Shown in pieces: positions 24,120 through 37,278 of a stretch of DNA of 64,000 nucleotides. This DNA comes from Ulota crispa (lineage: Eukaryota > Streptophyta > Bryopsida > Orthotrichales > Orthotrichaceae). Positions within the stretch are counted from its first letter, which is position 1. Every line of letters starts with the position of its first letter. The notes under the pieces were generated by a model. It ran no database searches and was not told the origin of the DNA. It was given only the letters and a program-made list of their open reading frames with translations. Position numbers and translations under genes: made by a program. The DNA lies in contig OY987247.1 of assembly GCA_963920765.1 (NCBI GenBank), positions 16,402,471 to 16,466,470 on the forward strand, read 5' to 3'.

Positions 24120-27100
24120 CTAACTTTCATCCACTGCGATTGGCTCCTGAAAAACAGCAAATGCAGCAACTGGCTCTTGGTCAATTGATCTCTGATTCCA
24201 ATCTTCAGACAGCTTGTCAATGGCTACGCGGGCAGCCTTAAGGATCCAATCATCGCTTGGCAGCACACTGCAAGATGTAGGATCACATACAAGTTTGTTA
24301 TGACATATGCAGCTGGGGCAGAACAGCTGGTTGACTACCTTCTAGTCTGCAAAGCAAACAATGAGGAAAACTCCAGTTCTCAAAAAGTAGCTACATTATC
24401 ATCCTCACGTGTTATAGAAATAAGATAGTACTACTCAGAAATGTACAAACACAAAATGAAAAAAATCATCATATGTCCAATAGCATTTGGAGCATCACAG
24501 CATACATCAGTCCCATTTGCCAACCTCTCAGGATCAGCACCAGTTGCAGCAAATGCATGAACAGCCCGAGAAGTTAGGTCAGGCACCAGGTACTGTAGCG
24601 AGCTAGATACACAGCCGCTACTTGAAGCCATTTGAATTACAAATTGCATATCCAACACAAACTGTCAAGAAGAAAATCACGCGCTTCTTAATGCATTCTG
24701 CACTTGAACCCAAGTGATGATAAGTCACATCAATAAAGCACAAGAGGAGACTGAACGAATCCATGGGTTTGCGAGGACGACCTAGGAGGATGTTTAATTA
24801 TATTTTGGGGCTTTCAACTCGCATATAGTGCGTCAGTCTTTCATTAGTACGCTGTAACTTAGAAACAAACGAAAAATGCAAACAATGAGGGCGTTTTGGG
24901 CTGAATATTAAGCCGGTCCGTTCTTTCTTTTGAGTCTTGTAACTTCAGACACTTGGGAGCACCAGATGCAGTAGCAGGTTCAACAGAGTTGTTTACAATA
25001 TCTGTTTATTCCATAGCATCTAGAATATTCTAGGTATACGAGAATTGAAACGGAACAGGCAATCAAATTTTCCGCAAATTTGCCAGAACCAGCAGCAAGT
25101 GAAAAGAGACAGCCTCCTCCCGACCAATCAACACAAGCTACGAGGTGAAGCAAGTGCTTACTTGCTTTAGACCAGTAGGACCAATCCTGAAGGGGCCATC
25201 CTCAATGATACTCCAGAAATGATCTTCATCCATATGAGAAACAAAAACCTCCAACAACCGTGCAAGGAACGGCGTAACTATTCCTTCGCTGCTAAGTGCC
25301 ATCTCCTTCCCAACCTTGCTTACGGAACGCAATCTGAAAAACAGTGACTACCCAACAGAACAACCTTTTTACATCAATATGACGGAAATGTAACATAGAG
25401 AATTAAGCCCAAGGACGTAGGTTTTGGGCACTATGCCGTACTTCACCAAGACGACAGGAAGCCAAGGGAAGAAAGGCTGCAGAAAGCCATTCCGAAGTAC
25501 GCGACAGAGAACCAAGCAATAATGGTTCACTTAGTTGAACTACGATAGATAGTAGTTCAAGAATAAGCAGAGCTATGTATCGACTTTACAGATGATTCAT
25601 GATACTGCATCACCTAATTAAGACTTAATTGTGACCATGGAACACGAATCTCGACGAATAACTCTAAATCGTCAGTAAACTGAGTGACAAGCCGAAAGCA
25701 CGATGGCTGGAAACTAAAGATTAAGTAGGTGAACCTGGAAAACCACAGAAGGCATGTTTTCTTGTCGAAGCGAGGAGGGATTTCGTTCTTCCTTATCGAG
25801 AAAGAGGTAGGTTGCAGGTGTGAGCTGAGATTCATTTGTTTCCGCTGAATACAAGAGGATACTGACATGATATCCACAAATATGATCTTGCAATCTCTTG
25901 ACCCCCCTTCGTAGCTTGCATTGCCAACCTTTAAATCCTGGGATGATTGTCGATTCTTCATCTACAACTTTGATGTAAATACCTCCAAGAATTTCATTGC
26001 CTGGCTCTTTAATAACGGGTAGCAACTTAAAAGCCGAGCTTGGTAACAGCTGATGAGCAAGTGCTGTAGCATTACTCAAGAGAGCAAGCTGCTGAGACTC
26101 AGAGCGAGCCAGTTTTTCCTACTCCAGAGGAACATAGTTTGTCAGCTGTATAATTGGACACAGCATGAGAAGAACACTTCCATCAATAAGTGATTTAACG
26201 ATGTCACGTAAAGGATTTGCTCTTATGGAGTAATGGACATGATGAACAAGTTGTACTTACAACTTAGAGCTTCGTGTTGACAGACATCCAGGAATATACT
26301 ACTCTTTACTACTCTTTAAAACAATTAAGATTTCTTATATGGGCAATTGGACATGTGGAAAGAAAACTTTATCCCCATGAACTTGAACAAGGAAAAGTGC
26401 GGTCGGAAAGAAAAGAAACAGATTCGTCGGATGGGTAAGTGTAGTAGCAGTTTTACACGAAGCGCATGGTTATTCTGCTTAGTAGTTTCATGTTTATCTA
26501 ACTTAGCATAAACGAAAAGTAATGCTCCTGGTTCCTAGTCAGATCATTGTATAACAATTGTCCATTATAAAGCAGAATGCACACCTTCTGAACATTTGTG
26601 GTATCAGGCACTGCTTTTATGAGCATGTCGACGTAGTTATTGAACCGCAAAGCTAGACCGTCCAAGGCGATTCCTGCTAATTGCATGCTTACAAGAGGAG
26701 AAACTCCTGCCATGAAGTCCTACAGGAAACGGGTCACTTGAAATGAGATGTAGTGAAATAATAATACTGAACACCTGATAATGATATGAATACTAACCCC
26801 TTGTTACGTATGGCTTGCCCAAATCCACCAGGAAGTATACCCATTTATAAGAGAAACAATCGAGCTGAAGATCTGGTATGTTAACTTTTATGAGGTTCGT
26901 AATTAGAGGATTACTAAAGGTTGCTCTCAATTATGCATATTCCAAGCTGCCAATATTAAAAAGGTGAGAATTAAGAAACATTATGGTCAACAGAGCTGCT
27001 GAAATAACAGGATGATATGAAAAAACCTGGGCCATGACATTGAATCGGTGAGCGCTGCAAGTTAACTTAACATGTTCTTGACTTGAGCTTCGTCTTGAAT

Positions 27101-29535
27101 TAAGAAGTGAAGATTGTGGGTTCAACATTAACATCCAATCATCAGCCGATGCCAAGGCAGCCACACTCTCCTCTATCCTCTTCAGGTTTGCCTCCATAGC
27201 CTGCTCAACATTCGATCGAAAGACCTTGACTAGCGAGGGGCACATTGTCAATCCTTGTGCTTCCAGCAAGGAACAATGACCAAATGCAATCTGGACGCAT
27301 TCAGCTGCTGCTTGAAGTCCTCCTGCTGCAGCTGCCGAGGACAGCACGTGTTGCTTAATTTGACTAGCATACTGCTCTGTTATATCTCGAGCCCACACCA
27401 CGAGCTCTGAAGCGTAAGCTGGAATTGCTCCAAAAACTGTTAAGGAGTCCCTTATAGCCTGAAATATGAGAGACTAGTTCAACGATTAGAATTAAGAAAA
27501 TCCAACAATGATCAAGATTTACAATAGCTGTACTGACAAGATGCAAATTCAGAGCAAGCTCTCTAGAATAATTAAAAGATGTACTATAAACTGAATTGGT
27601 AAAAAGATCTTGATATCATCGCAGAGGTTTAAGGAAGCAAGTTGAGAGACGATCAAATGCCACAAAACAAAAATGATCTTCTAAATATATATGCCAGACG
27701 TGGTTAATCCATTCAATTCCCACTTCCTCTTAATTCTTGCACATTATCTAGAATTTCCATACAGAAGTCTCAGGTTCTTCCAGAGCTTTTGAAATCTTGA
27801 ATTCAAGCAGACAAACTGGGCCCGCAAACTATATTCATTAGCAGGTCAGACTGACAAAATTACCTGAGCAATAGCAGAGAATGTCATCTGTGACAGAGCA
27901 GCGGTAAAAGCGCCTCCAAAAGAAGTTCCGCTTGGGCGAAGTCCATGAGTGCTGTGCGCAAGGCGTCCATGATGAGCAAGAAGAAGCAGAGTGTGAGCAC
28001 GATTTCCTTCGCCCAGCCTATTCAGGGCAGCGATTGCAGAGCGCAGCTCCACACCTCGAACCGACGGCTGCTGGCATACGTCACTCAAATAATTCACAAG
28101 TCTTGCCCTTCTCTCCAACATTGCAATCTGCAGAAATGCTGCAGATGTTGGAGTTACAGGGCTCAAACCAGCTTCCAAATTAGTACAAGCATAACCCTTG
28201 TCTACCATATCTTCACCTTGCTCCAAAACTGATAATGCCAAATCAACCTTCCGTTCCGCAAAAAGAATGTCAAAATCATCTGGAAGAGTATATGCATCCT
28301 CATCAAGCATTGAAACGACAAGATCGTTTCCGGTGTAGCAGTCTGCGGCGATCTCCGACTTTTCCGGGTCTGCTACTGGCACTGTCCACTCAGTAGTTGC
28401 AAGGCTTCGGACAACAGCTGCCCGTGAACGCAGCAAGGTTCTCAATTTAAGCATTGCCTCTTCCAAATCAGTCACCTCCTGGGACGTCCTGTAATCAACG
28501 CATTCAAAAAGTAAGCATCCATCTAGACCTTTCCTTCAAATCTTCACACCATTTCTAGCGTGTGATATTTCAAATTGTCGCGAAAGCAAGAATAAGATAT
28601 TAAATGCACATCAACTTTCCATTCCCATCGAACTTCTGAGATTTTAGAAATACAAGTGCAATCCTTCGTGTCTTACTGAATGAAAAGAGCATAATGTGAT
28701 ATCATGGATTTTATCATTTCTTTGGCCGATCTCCGTTGTAAACTTTTCAGCTTTACAATCATATCGCGAAGTTCCTGTTCATTCCGAGATTCATAATTGA
28801 GTAAAAGCCTGCGAGATCAACTCTGCTTTCATTCCTGTTATGAGAATTGCTATGCTACATTTGGCCGGAGAACGGCTTTTCGACATTCACAGTGATCATA
28901 CGAATGGCACTAGGTCAACAAATCCCGGTTCCAAGCATTCGCGAATGGCGGGAGTCATAAGTCAAACTCTTCTTGTCTAATTGCTTTCTATTACAGTTTT
29001 CTCTACTTTTGTTTGTGTCTCAAATATCCAATGAGAAATCTTAAATTCCGGGGTTCATTTATGTGATATATTGCTTCTGTGCAAGACACAAGGGATGTTT
29101 TCGAGAAAGAAATTGCATCTCACCTTTTTTGTGTTCGTTGCACAATGGTAAATTTGTCGTTTCCTTACACAAGCGCAGAAGTTTCGATAGACAGCAGATT
29201 TCCATGGAGTCTGAGAACGTAAATTTAACATTAGTCACTATACATTCCGCTATCAACATATCGGGACAAGTTTCGAAGGGCCATAGCAAGTTTTCATGTA
29301 GAAAAAACCACCAGTTGATCTGTTACAGCATAGAAGCTCACAGCAGAAGCTCAAAAGAAGTCAGTGATATTTTCAGAGGAGCCTAGCATACCTCTTCCTC
29401 CTCTTCCACAGTGCGGAGCCTGCTAAGAACGTAGGACTCTGCAGAAAAGTCTTCCTCCTCAAACAAAGAAAGCTCACGGCATCGAGAGTCATCATTAAGA
29501 GCAAGCCCGTAGTTAGGAATATCACATGACGACAT
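24120..29535 (-). CDS. EXO84: Exocyst complex subunit EXO84
   Basis: Nine exons, all GT-AG with matching phases, in gene order: 29535-29392, 28774-28677, 28488-27864, 27458-27027, 26719-26585, 26118-25735, 25347-25162, 24661-24525, 24267-24120; 2289 nt, 762 aa, the usual plant EXO84 length. EXO84 is one of eight subunits of the exocyst, which tethers Golgi-derived vesicles to the plasma membrane before fusion. Family landmarks: KSMISHYALFIQTSQEVTDL (~68-87, N-terminal coiled-coil rod contact region), DFDILFAERKVDLALSVLEQ (~136-155), FSAIAQ before exon 4, FVLDMQFVI (exon 8) and LPSDDWILKAARVAIDKL near the C terminus. The start is the ATG opening MSSCDIPNYG. Two acceptors (exons 6 and 7) end in TAG after weak pyrimidine tracts, yet only those choices keep the frame. 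No disruption is seen. Plants often have several EXO84 paralogues; which clade this is cannot be told. Confidence 0.94.
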
Positions 29536-30348
29536 CGCCAAACCCTAACTCTGTGCAAGACACCTCATCTCTTCCATTCGTTCATTGTCTTAAAGCTCCA
29601 ATTACAACGACGAAAAAAGCTTCTTCGGTTCCTGTAAAGCGCATCAACTCGCACATAGGCATTAACCGAACAGCAATAATCCAAGTTACTTATTACTCTC
29701 ACAATATCATACATAAACTTTTCTCCTTCACAGCAAACTCATGTCACCAGAATTGACTTACCAGCAAACTGGTAACGCAACACCACATAAAAATCCTTAG
29801 AATATTCAGCTTGCTTAACGTACATAACCTATTTCTTTATCACGACCATGGATGCATTTCTCTGTTACAAATCTACAAACGCCAAAACTCGACTACAAAA
29901 ATCTCAAGAACAGAACTATTGTGCAAAAGCGTAGATACATTTTCAGTAATCTGATGTAAGCCTTAAATTGAATTTTGACATTATCAGTGAATCGTCCTTC
30001 TTCAAAACAAACATGATCAAAGTCAAGCTCAGCTACAGTACATTTTTCAACAAACTTAGCGGCTCAATTTAGATCAGTTATAGTGATTATCAAGCTCCAG
30101 CAGCAACGTAGTCCAGAGCGATAACATTAACATTGTAATTCAAAAAATTACAAGAAATGCAACATTTCAAAATGAACTGTGAGGCTGACCTTCTTGCCCT
30201 CGTACCGCATGATCTCGCACTCTCTGCTGCGTCTATATAATGAAATTGATGAAAGCTCTTCAAGACCTTATTGCAGCACTGAAGAGAAATACGGTGGCCT
30301 CTCTCTCCGAATGCGTAAAATGTTGATAGAGACATGCAGTTGTGAAAC

Positions 30349-30573
30349 CTTTGAAGTTTGAACAAGCTGCTCGTAATATGCTGACATGGCAACGAAAGAG
30401 GCTGAGTTGGCAGAGAACGCGGCTGATCTGGTATCGAGAAGGTCGTTGCGCACATGTTCCCATCGTTCGCGAATTTCTGAAGAGTGCTGGAACTTTAGGG
30501 AACGCAACTGCTCCGTTCAAGAGAGCTCCTGCCTCCGAAGCTGTGTGCTTACAAACCCTCTGCCTTCTCTCAT
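30349..30573 (-). pseudogene. Unrecognised exon-like remnant
   Basis: Minus-strand reading from an ATG at 30,573 (MREGRGFVST...) to a good donor (AAAG|GTTTCAC) at 30,349 gives a 75-codon, Arg/Glu-rich, helix-forming stretch including SSEIRERWEHVRNDLLDTRS and YYEQLVQTSK, which reads like real protein. One in-frame TGA (30,517-30,519) interrupts it. A further minus-strand segment near 30,180-30,225 (EIMRYEGKKVSL) could be a later exon. The stop means either a pseudogene or a true start below it. I do not recognise the family. Confidence 0.35.
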
Positions 30574-30598
30574 AGTTTTGACTTCATTGCGTTTGTTT

Positions 30599-32255
30599 GC
30601 ATTTCGGGAGACATCGTGTAATTAAACTCAGATTGAGGTGCAGGTTGATGAGTTCGGGCCGGTTCAGACTATGTCCCACGTCCCATGTGACAAAGTCCCA
30701 CGGGAGTGCAAAATTCCATCATTGTGTGACACGAAAGATGGGAAAAGATGAGACTTGGGCTAATCGATGGGTCTAGCATTTTGGTAAACTCAATCCTTGA
30801 GTGAAGTCCCACTTTTTTTAACATCAAAATTTTCAAAAGTGCTGCCATGTAGGCGTCATGTGAGCAAGTGAGATGTGGGACTTGAGGCATAGTCTAAAAC
30901 GTAAAGTCCCATCTTTTGCCTTTTTGCCAATCAGATTCTCAAATTGAAATGGGACTTGGGACGTGGGACATAGTCTAAACCGCCCTTGAAGATCTTTGAG
31001 TTGGTGCGACAATGTTAGAGCAGCTTGAACAAGGTTTTATTGCATTTATTGAAGTTTTGTAGAGGATTTTGTTTTTGTAGTAGGAGTGATGATGAGAGGA
31101 GGTTCTTTTGACAATAATCAAGATCCCTACAACGATGAGTACACGTATCCCTGGCCTAAGTGTTATCGCTTGAGAGCTAATCATTATTGTTTGCATTTTG
31201 GGATAGGTTTTGATATTAAAACCAGATTGAGGTGCAAGTTGATGAGCATTGAGATCTTTGAGCTGGTGCAATAGGGTTACAACACCTTGAGCAAGGTTTT
31301 ACTGCATTTATTGAAATTTTGTGGAGGATTTTTTTGTTTTTGTAGTAGGAGTGATGATGAGAGGAGGTTCTTTTGACAGTAATTGGAATCCCTAAGATGG
31401 TGCGTATGCATATCCCCGGCTTAGGAGTTATTGCCCAAGAGCTAATCATTATTGTTTGCATTTTGGGATACATCATGCTATTTGAACCCGGTTGAGGTGC
31501 AAGTTGATGAGCATTGAGATCTGCAAGGTTTTACCGCATTTATTGTAGTTTTGTGGAGGATTTTGTTTATGTAGTATGGAGTGATGATGAGAGGACGTTC
31601 TTTTGACAATAATTGGGATCCCTACAGCGGTGCGTACGCGTATCCCCTGCTTAGGTGTTATCGCTTGCGAGCTAATCATTATTATTTGCATTTTTGGGAT
31701 ACATCATGTAATTAAACTTGGATAGAGGTGTAGGGTGATGAGCATTGAGATCTCTGCGTTGGTGCAACATTGTTAGAGTAGCTTGAGCAAGGTTTGATCC
31801 CAATATTTATTGAAATTTTTTGGAGGATTTTGTTTTTGTAGTAGGAATCATGATGGGAGGACCTTTTTTAGATTACATTCAGGATCCCTACAATGGTGCG
31901 TATGCGTATCCTTGGCTTAGGTGTTATTGCCGTGAGCTAATCATTATTTTTTCATTTTGGGATACATTTTGCTATTAGAACTAGATTGAGGTGCAAGTTG
32001 ATGAGCACTATTGAGATCTCTGAGTTGGTGGGACAATGTTAGAGCAGCTTGAGCAAGGTTTTACTGCATTATTGAAGTTTTGCGGAGGATTTTGTTTTTG
32101 TAGTATGGAGTGATGATGAGAGGATGTTCTTTTGACAATATTTGGGATCCTTACAGTGGTGCATACGTGTATCCTTGCCATCTTAGGTGTTATTGCCTAG
32201 GAGCTAATCATTATTGTTTGCATTTCGGGATACATCATGCTATTAGAACTAGATT
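30599..32255. repeat. Tandem array, ~265-bp unit, about five copies plus a MITE insertion
   Basis: The landmark CATTT(T/C)GGGATA recurs at ~30,599, 31,194, 31,458, 31,690, 31,954 and 32,221. Between landmarks every unit carries GATTGAGGTGCAAGTTGATG, TTAGAGCAGCTTGAGCAAGG and GTGATGATGAGAGGAGGTTC. The first interval is longer because a 330-bp MITE is inserted. Unit lengths run from ~231 to ~269 bp. Individual units hold short open frames on both strands (for example one beginning MMMRGGSFDN), but stops break them in other units. Confidence 0.88.
30656..30985. mobile_element. 330-bp MITE inside the 265-bp tandem array
   Basis: Ends CCGGTTCAGACTATGTCCCA and, complemented from the right, GCGGTTTAGACTATGTCCCA, continuing with CGTCCCA on both. 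It interrupts the array unit between GTTGATGAG and GATCTTTGAG, which are adjacent (with a few bases) in the other units. Possible 3-base flanks TTC/TTG. The superfamily is not assigned. Confidence 0.85.
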
Positions 32256-32256
32256 T

Positions 32257-33063
32257 TTGAACATCAAAACAAAATTGCAATTGGAGGATCTTGAACTTTA
32301 AAGCATCTAGATGGTGATATAAAAAAAACTTTCAGAAGGGCTGCGCAAATTTTAAGATATTTGTGATTGAATGTGGATGAGTATGGATTTTTTTTGGTTT
32401 GTTTTAGCCATCCAACATCCCAAATGTAAAAATGGCAAATTTTGTGTACAAAAATGGGAAACTACTACTTAATAATGAGACAAAATTTGTTGTTTTTACT
32501 TCAAAATTAATGTCCCCCTTCTAAAATCCATGACAACTATTTCATAAATGAGCATGCAATGCAAGTGTTAAAGCTATTAACTAATACAAAGAAAATTTTA
32601 ACTCCTTAATTGTTAATGAAAAAAATCAACAATGAATGAATTGAAATCTATATAAAATGAATATTCAAAGTGAAATTAGCGCAAAAACACATATAGATTT
32701 TGTTGGATGACAAAATTTTAGTATAAGGGCCCTCACTGCCTAGGAGAGTGCTCAAGGGAAATCTTCACTTTATTCTCACCTTGATACTTGTCTTTTCAAT
32801 GTGGTAGCTTGTCGTAGGCTCTTTAGTAACACTATTCATCACAATATTTGGTGCATAAGAGGTATCCTTCCTGTTTAGCTTCTACCAAAAAAAAAACTAG
32901 AATAAAGTATGGAGGGCATTAAAATTGAATGCTGAAGCAAACTTCAACCTACAATTCTCCAAAAAAAACTTTAATCAGTCAAATCTCTACCTTCAATAAG
33001 GTTTCAAAGTTTCTTGAAGTTTCTTGAACACCAAGATTTGGTGCCTTGGGCATTTAGGGGTTA
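32257..33063. mobile_element. TTAA-type element, copy J, lacking its left end
   Basis: The right end GGTGCCTTGGGCATTTAGGGG followed by TTAA matches copy A's right end, while the interior (for example AAGATATTTGTGATTGAATG at ~32,361) matches, in reverse orientation, the element at 55,721-56,799. On the left the homology stops at TTGAACATC, directly against the tandem array, at the site where the related copy carries another insertion. No coding sequence. Confidence 0.7.
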
Positions 33064-33088
33064 ATGAGCCAAAATTTGTTAGTGGAGT

Positions 33089-33741
33089 TTAACCCCTCAC
33101 TGCCCATGGAAGTTTTGAGTATCTCAAAACTTGCTTGATAGTGAACAAAATGCCGGCATTTTGATCAATCTTATCAAATTTCTGTGAAGCATAACCGTAC
33201 AAATTCAAAGTAGACATGTTATAGATCACATAGGAAAAGAAATCACAACAACAACATTTATGGATGGAAAGATTATAATGTTTGATCACGAGGGTGTTTA
33301 AACTGCTAAAGTAATTTGAAGTCTTTCAATCCTTTTTTTGCATCTCAAACCTAAAATTGAGGGTACCAAAAAATATGAGTATGTACAGTACAACATGCAT
33401 AACTCCAATCAATTTACGGCTTCTCAAAATCTATTCTACAATTTTTTTAAATTGAATTTTTAATGTGATTTTTTCTCCAAGTTCTAGTGTACTTGAGGCT
33501 CATTTTGAGCCTTCAACACTAGAAAGTGAAGATTTGCAATGGACACCCTTGCACAAAATCTTGTATAGACAAAACACTTTAGGTTATTTTCAAAACCAAA
33601 CTCTTGAGTCCTGATGCTAAAACTAGACTTCAGTCAAAGTATAAACATAATAACAATAAATAAAAATTATAAAAAGGTTGTGCATCCCTGAATAAAATTC
33701 AAAGAAGCCCGATTTGGACTCCTTGGACAATGAGGGGTTAA
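33089..33741. mobile_element. TTAA-flanked MITE, copy C (~650 bp)
   Basis: TTAA flanks both ends; termini CCCCTCACTGCCC and GGACAATGAGGGG (complement CCCCTCATTGTCC). It is collinear with copy B (20,003-20,655) and with copy A without its insert. No open frame. Non-autonomous, piggyBac-like by its ends. Confidence 0.87.
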
Positions 33742-34264
33742 TGGTTTAGATTGTAAGGCACTTTATGCAACAAAGCTGTATGACAGGGACGTAAGGCACT
33801 TCCTCTGAAAACTTCCTAAGAAGGTAACCTTCACCTAAACCATTATAGTCTGAGCAATTTATTGAACAAGTCTCTTAAGGACAAGCCTTACCCTATGCAT
33901 AAATTGCCTTCATTGATTCTCTAATTTCTCTTACACCATTTTAGAGGCAAATTCATAAATTGACTTTAAAAAAGAGAAACTTTAACATACATTGAATAGA
34001 CATGAGCATTATGGCTGGTAACCAAAGTAACTTACTTGGAAAATGAGATCATAGTTTTAAAGAATTTCATTAAATACTAGAGTTGGAGATCAATGTAGTC
34101 TCTTGCATGAACCTCAAATTTGACTTGACTAAAACTCCATGCCTAACAAAGCTCAATTAAGTTACCAAAGTCAATATTCTATATAAAGAAACTTCCCAAC
34201 TGGAAAAAAAAAAAAAAAAAAATTTGCTTCTACTAAGAAGCAATTGTTTCTAGAAATGGGCTAA
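33742..34264. other. Intergenic stretch, no gene seen
   Basis: AT-rich DNA with an A-run at ~34,203-34,220, ending at the TAA target duplication of the Harbinger element (34,262-34,264). Confidence 0.5.
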
Positions 34265-35865
34265 AGCCTCGTTCACACTTGGCGTTAGGGTGTACTTAAA
34301 ACCACGGCTAGAAGCGGTGAGAGCCGCAAGTGTTTCCACCGGCCAGGGGTTTTAGACCCTGAGCCTAGGTGGTTGTGGAGCTAGCAAGCTTTTAAGAGCG
34401 AGAATTAAGAAAAGCAAGAGATAATATCCCTAAAAGTTGGGGATAACTTGCACACTTTTCGCAAGCAAAAATCTTCTTGGATGTGGACATTTCAGGGTAC
34501 AGCGCGATATTAAGGGCCCTCTTTTGTAGTGGCAGCGCCAATCCTCAATTATGGAAGAGCGGTCTACAAAAGAACTTGCAACTTTCGGTTTTAGCCCCTC
34601 GGCGTTTAGGGGTCCTCTAATGGCGTGGACACAAGGCAGCTACGACTTGGAATATAAACACAGGAGAACAAGCCTCCTCTGCACTGCAATTTGAGCATTT
34701 GCTCTTGATTTTCACAGGGCACTTTGCAATGCATTGCAAACTGCAAGTGTGCAGGTACTTCACTCCAACTTCTCCTTCAATTTTGATTTCAGCATTGTAA
34801 TGTCACTGGTTTTTTAGTTTGCTTTGGTTCAAGTGGTAGTCACTAGATCAGAGTATGGCAGGTTCAAAGCAATGCCATGTATGAATGCAAAATAGCGAGA
34901 ACAACATAGAATTGGAAGTGACCAGGTACAGCAAATTGCTGTTCAATTTCAGAGTTACGACTGCTAGATCATGAATTATCACGGTAGTGATAGTTATGAA
35001 CTTTTGAAAGTGGATGTCAATTTCAATTTCTAGATAGCCAATGCTACATTGCTAGACATCACTCTAGTGCAATTCAATACCTTCGCTGCAATGCCATGTA
35101 GAAAATTGCTTGTTTTCTCACAACCTTGTTGCAAGGCACTGATACTTCAGGACGTGTGTCTTGCCATGTCCCTTGTTACAAGCAGAACACTAAAAAGCAG
35201 GTAACATGGAAAACCACTTGCACTTGCAATCATACACTTCCCCCATTTGTCCAGCTCTGTTGCCTGCTCATCTTGTCGGAATGCTAATTAACGGTAAGCT
35301 CAAAGCTCTTGAACTTTTGAAAGTCATGTTTTTTTTTTAAATTCTGAGGGACATGGGATGTACATAGTCCATTAATGAAAGTAGTTTCATGAAATCAAAG
35401 TCTTGAGGAGCTGTACTTGTACCTTTGAATTGTGAAGTGTTGATGTAGTCGCTGCCTTTGCCATTCAGTAAATGCTATAGGCTTTGATCTTTGTTGTTCC
35501 TCTTGTTCTCTCCTCTTGTCAAACTAGACTTCCTATGAGTGAAAATGGGCCTTGACAGTGTGGGCTCACTTGATCCAATGCAACTGCACTTGCAAAACCC
35601 ACACACCCCCTCCGATGCTGCAATGAGAAAAAATGTACTTTGCATTGAAAAGGGATCAAGTATGGAAACTGACCTTCTGCTGTTGTGCTTGTCTCGCAAC
35701 TGGCGTCCCCATTGCGAGTTACCAATTTGGTTGACCTCCAGAACCTACTAAGAGTCCTACAACTGGCGTGCGCCCTCTGTCGTTGGGGCCTCGACCAGTG
35801 CATGCTGCCCCATTCGTCACACCCAGCCTTCTACAGATGCCACCATCCGGCAGTATCCATCACTT

Positions 35866-37278
35866 GTGCATGTGGCCCTTTTTAGCAGTCATGGACTTCC
35901 AATTGCAGGAACATCACAGGGCATGAGCAATAGCAACAAGAGGGCGCGGCGAGATAGGGGTCCAAATTGGGTTCACCTAGAGGTCCTCGCCCTTATATCC
36001 GCAAAGCATGACCTATTTATTGAGGAGTTGGACGCGCTAGATGGGCAAGACCTCATGACGCCAGACAGCACCAAATGGGTGCGCAAATCATAAGTTTTGA
36101 TGAGAGCTTATTAATCACCTATGCCGCCGGACAAGCTAGCTTGCAAGGCAAAGTGGAACTTGATACTACCTTATTACAAACACATCTTGGATTTCTTGAA
36201 GAGGAGCGGGAGGAATGCACCAGAGTGCTGAGATATGACAACCGCACAACGTCGAGATGATGGATTGCCTAAATAGTTCTCTATGGAGTTTTACATGGCC
36301 ATTGATGAGTGGTATGGGTCGAGACCACAAATCCAGCCAGTACATGTCAGGAATGTCCCGTTGTTACCAATCGACACAAACTTCGGACAACCTGACCAAG
36401 TTGAAGCTCAAATTGGGGATGACAGCAGCACTTACCCACAATCTGATGACCTATCTGCCGGACTATGACGTGATTCTGGATTTGGACTTGGCACTCTATC
36501 GCAATCTCCCGGATAGTCCCCTTTGCCACCTCCGAGTTCTACCTCCACGCCGAGTCATGCATCACGTCCACCTCTTTCAGCAAATACATCGTTGCCAAGG
36601 CCGGAATTCATAGTTCCATCTGGAGTGACACCTCAAGTCATCAGCTCCTCAGGTATATCATCATATTCCATTGACAGACGACAAGGCAACACAAGTGTGA
36701 AGCGGAAAGGCGTATCAGGACATACCTTGATGGTAGAGGCTACAAAGGCAAATGCCGACATGATAGCCAAGGAGATGCATGACATAGCGCAATCACATTG
36801 AGAGATGGAGCAAACAAAAATCAAAGTTCAAATTATGTTATTTGAACAAAACATGGCGTTCCTATGTGACAAGGATCAATGTCTCTATGCTAACGTAGCA
36901 AAGGCAAAAGCAATTGCCAAGGCTACTATATCCAAGCAAGGTGAGATTGCTCATTGCCTTTCTCAAATTGCAAATGTCTTAAGCAGTGGTTGCGGAAGGT
37001 TGACCAGCCGTGACAGTGGCAGTTCACCACTTTGTCCAAGAGAAGAGCGACAACCCAGATTTCCCACCAACAACATAGACCAACTTAATTTCATTAACGA
37101 CGACATCCTCCTCAAGAAAGACCAGCTGCCCCTTGAAGATGTGCAAACAAGAGGCCACGTACAAGGGGATCGGAACCCTATTTCCGGTCCTGAAGTTCAT
37201 GTCACCATAGCCGCTACACCCGCGGCATCTGCTGCTGCCACAATAGTGCTTGCAAGTGTTGGCAACCCGATCGGATAG
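35866..37278 (+). pseudogene. Harbinger ORF1: Myb/SANT-like DNA-binding protein, decayed
   Basis: In PIF/Harbinger elements a second protein with a Myb/SANT (trihelix-like) domain assists the transposase at the ends. Here the segment around 35,900-36,090 encodes NSNKRARRDRGPNW followed by VHLEVLALISAKHD, a typical start of that domain. The frame then jumps: the following segments are readable only in shifted frames (36,075-36,260, 36,283-36,468, 36,523-36,801, 36,805-37,278). The last has an amphipathic Lys/Ala/Gln helix and a low-complexity Ala/Thr tail. An intron-containing intact gene cannot be ruled out, but several shifts in ~1.4 kb favour decay. Confidence 0.7.

Noticed and set aside
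30975-31691. Three consecutive minus-strand open frames with similar protein
   Set aside because: They follow the 265-bp tandem unit and are interrupted in the other units; similarity comes from the repeat itself.
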